7,729 nucleotides of DNA from Clostridia bacterium (GTDB lineage: Bacteria; Bacillota; Clostridia; UBA1381), in assembly GCA_900770405.1 (NCBI GenBank), contig CAAGKL010000179.1, positions 1 through 7,729 of the forward strand, written 5' to 3'. The position numbers and the translations under genes were made by a program. The notes under the pieces were generated by a model, which ran no database searches, had not been told where the DNA came from, and saw nothing but the letters and a program-made list of their open reading frames with translations. Positions within the stretch are counted from its first letter, which is position 1. Each line of letters starts with the position of its first letter. Below are positions 5,508 through 7,729 of the stretch, one piece after another.

Positions 5508-7729
5508 ATGAAGATGAAAAAAATTGTAAGCCTTGCGGCGGCAATTGCAATGTCGGCATCGCTTGTCGCAGTGCCGGTGTCGGCAAGTGTCGAGGATGTC
5601 GAGAAAATCGGCTTGACGGTGAAAACCGAGGGCGACAAGCAGGTGTTCGTTAAGAACGGTGAGGTCTGGTTGTTCTCGCATCCGTGGAACGGCGTTCAGT
5701 TTATTGAGCCCTATACGCTTTACGCCGCGAAGCTTTCATCTGTAAATGGGTACGAGATGAGAGTAACTGATATGAATAAAAACCAGATAAGCAGCGGTAA
5801 TATCAGGGGTGACCATCTGTTAAAGGCTTATAAGGGCGATGAGACACTCTACGTGCCTATTATCGACCAAGTTGAGAATGCGACGGCAACAGGAATTAAC
5901 CAGGATATATTCGGCGGATATAAGCCCGATAAAAAATATCTTACAGAAAATGACAAGGGTGTGTTCGGCAGGGGATTTGATGAAAGTGCTCTTGTATTCA
6001 GAATTCCGGCAGGGGCGTCCAAAACGAAAGAATCACGTACAGAATACAAATTCGAGGAAAATCTGACAGAGACGGGAGCTCCGATAACAACAGAGTTTTC
6101 TGTGTATGTCGACGGTGATGCGACTGCTGCAATATGCAAAGACGGCGGTAATGAGCTTCTGAAAATCAGCGGAGACGGAACAGCGTCTTACAATAAGAAT
6201 AACGGATTTGTCGATATAAGTACTTCGCTTAGGGAGGGCAAATGGCATAGAATTGCAATAAGCGTGGATAAGGTAAAGGGTGATTTCAGTACACTTTGGG
6301 TCGACGGTGTTGAGTTTAGGCAGTTGGGAATATGGAATACTTTGCCAACACAGCTACGCTTTGGTGCATCGTCCGACAGCGGCGAGGGTAACATTGCATT
6401 TGCCGATCCGAGAGTATACTATGGTTACTACAACAGTGAATACGACAAAGTAAATATTACCGGCACAAGCGCCGATGTGACAATCAGCGGCAGCAAAATC
6501 GTGTATAACGATGCAGGCATCACAACAGCCGACGAGCTTAAGGCTGAAATCCTTAAGATTACCGATACGCGCGATGTCAAGGTTTACACGGATTCAGGAA
6601 AAACGGCGTTCGGTCTCGGCAGCAGCTCAGTTGTTACTCTTGTACCAAGAAGCGGCGGTCTTTCGTTCGACTACACCGTAGAGAGTACAGCAACACCCTT
6701 CCAGAAAATCGGGCTTGTTGTGTCGGATAAATATCCGAAAAACTTTGAACACGCGGGAAGTGTAGAATACAGAAATAATTATTATGTAAGGGCTTTGACA
6801 GAGGAAATTGACGGCGAGCTCACAGACAAGCTGGTTGTGTTCAACAACGCAAATCAGATCGAGTATTCGAGCTTCGGCTGGAGAGTGCTCAAAACTCTTT
6901 CGTCGACGAAAGGTTATGACCTTTCAATCTGGGACAGCACAAAGACAATTGAGCGCAGTCTGCCCAATGAGATTATCGAGGTAGACGGCAAGGAGGTTGT
7001 CCAGGGCGCGAATGCAAAGCAGCTTGTGGTTGCGGGCGACTGGCTGAAGGCTGAAAAGGACGGCGAGGTTATTTGGATTCCGATTATCGACAAACTCGAG
7101 AAGATGAAGATTGATGACATTCACAGCGCATATACGGGCTTGGGCTGGCATAACTGGAATCCGGCGAAAGCAAATGCGCACAGTGAGAGCGGAATTGCAG
7201 GCAAGGCTGCCGATGATGCGGCGTATGCATTTACTGCAACCGATAAGATTTCTGGTGACGCAAGACTGCAGGTTGAAGGCGAAGAAATAAAGAAATATCT
7301 GAGCGGAAGTATTTACACTTACACAATGAATGTGTATGCTGACGGCGATGCAACCGCGCAGATTGTTGCGGTAATAGGTTCGCATATGAACGCGTTTTTG
7401 TGGAAGCCTGACGGAACATACTATTACGGAGCTGTCGGAAAAGACGCCAATGGAAAAGATACATTGGTTAATGCTCAGGGAGAGGGCACTGTTTCGAGAG
7501 GCAAGTGGCATAAATTTGCAATGACACTTGACCTTGACAGAACCAGAATGCAGTTCTTTATTGACGGTAAGCTTATTTCAATTAATTCGTACTACACTTC
7601 TTCGATTGATCGAATTGATTTGAGAATTGCCGACGGCAGTGAACACGGCACGGTCGCATACGACGATTTCGGAGTATATGAGGGCTACTATGACCAGAGC
7701 GAGGATCTTGTGGACTTCAAGACCCCCAC
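5508..7729 (+). CDS. Large secreted protein with tandem LamG-like units (3' end outside window)
   Basis: The frame stays open from ATG 5508 to the window edge, 740 codons plus two bases. The AAAGGAAG at 5491-5498 is a good ribosome binding site 9 bases before the ATG; an upstream ATG at 5499 is followed at once by TAA. Residues 1-26 form a Sec signal peptide (K2, K4, K5, hydrophobic core, V-S-A cut before S27). The mature part is a tandem repeat: unit 1 (32-398) and unit 2 (399 to the edge), each starting [EQ]-K-I-G-L. Unit 1 has a YVPI module (69-122), a LamG-like sandwich (about 155-307, W246-H247-R248), a GYYN hinge and a beta-rich module (315-392, T340-A-D342). Unit 2 has WIPI at 523, K-W-H-K around W667 and E-G-Y-Y-D near 725. 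These sandwiches are probably carbohydrate- or surface-binding. No catalytic motif is visible; one may follow outside the window, as in the neighbouring lyase. Codon use is less GC-rich than upstream. Confidence 0.85.
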   Translation, partial: MKMKKIVSLAAAIAMSASLVAVPVSASVEDVEKIGLTVKTEGDKQVFVKNGEVWLFSHPWNGVQFIEPYTLYAAKLSSVNGYEMRVTDMNKNQISSGNIRGDHLLKAYKGDETLYVPIIDQVENATATGINQDIFGGYKPDKKYLTENDKGVFGRGFDESALVFRIPAGASKTKESRTEYKFEENLTETGAPITTEFSVYVDGDATAAICKDGGNELLKISGDGTASYNKNNGFVDISTSLREGKWHRIAISVDKVKGDFSTLWVDGVEFRQLGIWNTLPTQLRFGASSDSGEGNIAFADPRVYYGYYNSEYDKVNITGTSADVTISGSKIVYNDAGITTADELKAEILKITDTRDVKVYTDSGKTAFGLGSSSVVTLVPRSGGLSFDYTVESTATPFQKIGLVVSDKYPKNFEHAGSVEYRNNYYVRALTEEIDGELTDKLVVFNNANQIEYSSFGWRVLKTLSSTKGYDLSIWDSTKTIERSLPNEIIEVDGKEVVQGANAKQLVVAGDWLKAEKDGEVIWIPIIDKLEKMKIDDIHSAYTGLGWHNWNPAKANAHSESGIAGKAADDAAYAFTATDKISGDARLQVEGEEIKKYLSGSIYTYTMNVYADGDATAQIVAVIGSHMNAFLWKPDGTYYYGAVGKDANGKDTLVNAQGEGTVSRGKWHKFAMTLDLDRTRMQFFIDGKLISINSYYTSSIDRIDLRIADGSEHGTVAYDDFGVYEGYYDQSEDLVDFKTP
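5601..6701 (+). repeat. Protein-level tandem repeat, unit 1
   Basis: Residues 32-398 of the right-hand protein. Landmarks in order are E-K-I-G-L (32), G81-Y82, Y115-V-P-I-I, W246-H-R, Y304-Y-G-Y-Y-N and T340-A-D. Unit 2 repeats the same landmarks in the same order up to the hinge. The similarity is at protein level and diverged; I do not see long identical DNA stretches. Confidence 0.7.
6702..7729 (+). repeat. Protein-level tandem repeat, unit 2 (cut by window end)
   Basis: Residues 399-740: Q-K-I-G-L (399), G469-Y470, W523-I-P-I-I, W667-H-K and Y724-E-G-Y-Y-D. Offsets from unit 1 grow from 367 to 388, 408 and 421 residues, then stay near 420. Unit 2 therefore carries about 54 extra residues in its first two thirds, in the linkers and loops. 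The expected T-A-D module falls beyond the right edge. Confidence 0.65.

Noticed and set aside
5032..5586. A minus-strand open frame spanning the lyase 3' end and the intergenic region
   Set aside because: It covers two + strand gene ends and a perfect + strand promoter. The translation has no recognisable domain, and its hydrophobic stretch comes from reading the A-rich leader backwards.
5435..5653. A 72-codon + strand open frame beginning in the leader of the second secreted protein
   Set aside because: It overlaps the signal-peptide region of the real gene in another frame, starts before the expected transcription start, has no ribosome binding site and gives a low-complexity Lys/Arg/Cys-rich product.

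Overview
This window looks like part of an accessory polysaccharide-degradation locus from a Gram-positive-type anaerobe, most plausibly a Clostridia-like Bacillota. The basis for the assignment is AT-rich promoters of sigma-A type, purine-rich ribosome binding sites, Sec signal peptides on very large multidomain extracellular proteins, and GC-rich coding sequence with heavy gcg/ggc/cgc use. The genus cannot be told from the sequence. All three genes lie on the + strand, and no RNA genes, transposons or CRISPR arrays were seen.

Layout. (1) Positions 1-894 hold the 3' part of an alpha-L-rhamnosidase gene of family GH78, cut by the left edge and closed by a strong rho-independent terminator at 901-937. 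(2) A promoter at 995-1024 drives a 1441-residue secreted protein (1054-5379). It carries a signal peptide, two laminin-G/concanavalin-like beta-sandwich regions, a segment resembling the copper-amine-oxidase N-terminal module, and a complete C-terminal heparinase II/III-type polysaccharide lyase. (3) A promoter with perfect consensus boxes (TTGACA, 17 bp, TATAAT) at 5424-5452 precedes a second large secreted protein. This gene begins at 5508 and is still open at the right edge after 740 codons.

The main observation is that the two secreted proteins share a recurring unit. It consists of a short module ending in a Y/W-[IV]-P-I motif, a LamG-like domain with a K-W-H-[RK] motif, a G-Y-Y-[DN] hinge, and a small beta-rich module with a T-A-D motif. 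The lyase has one full unit in its N-terminal half. The right-hand protein has two in tandem, the second cut by the window end. By analogy, the right-hand protein may also end in a catalytic domain outside the window.

Working model (inference): the secreted lyase cleaves a uronic-acid-containing polysaccharide outside the cell, helped by LamG-like binding modules. The rhamnosidase removes alpha-L-rhamnose from the glycan or from the released oligosaccharides. Rhamnose plus uronic acid fits rhamnogalacturonan-type pectin, ulvan-like or bacterial exopolysaccharides, but the substrate cannot be fixed from this sequence. I found no sign of a defence or other exotic system. The novelty, if any, is in the shared module architecture.
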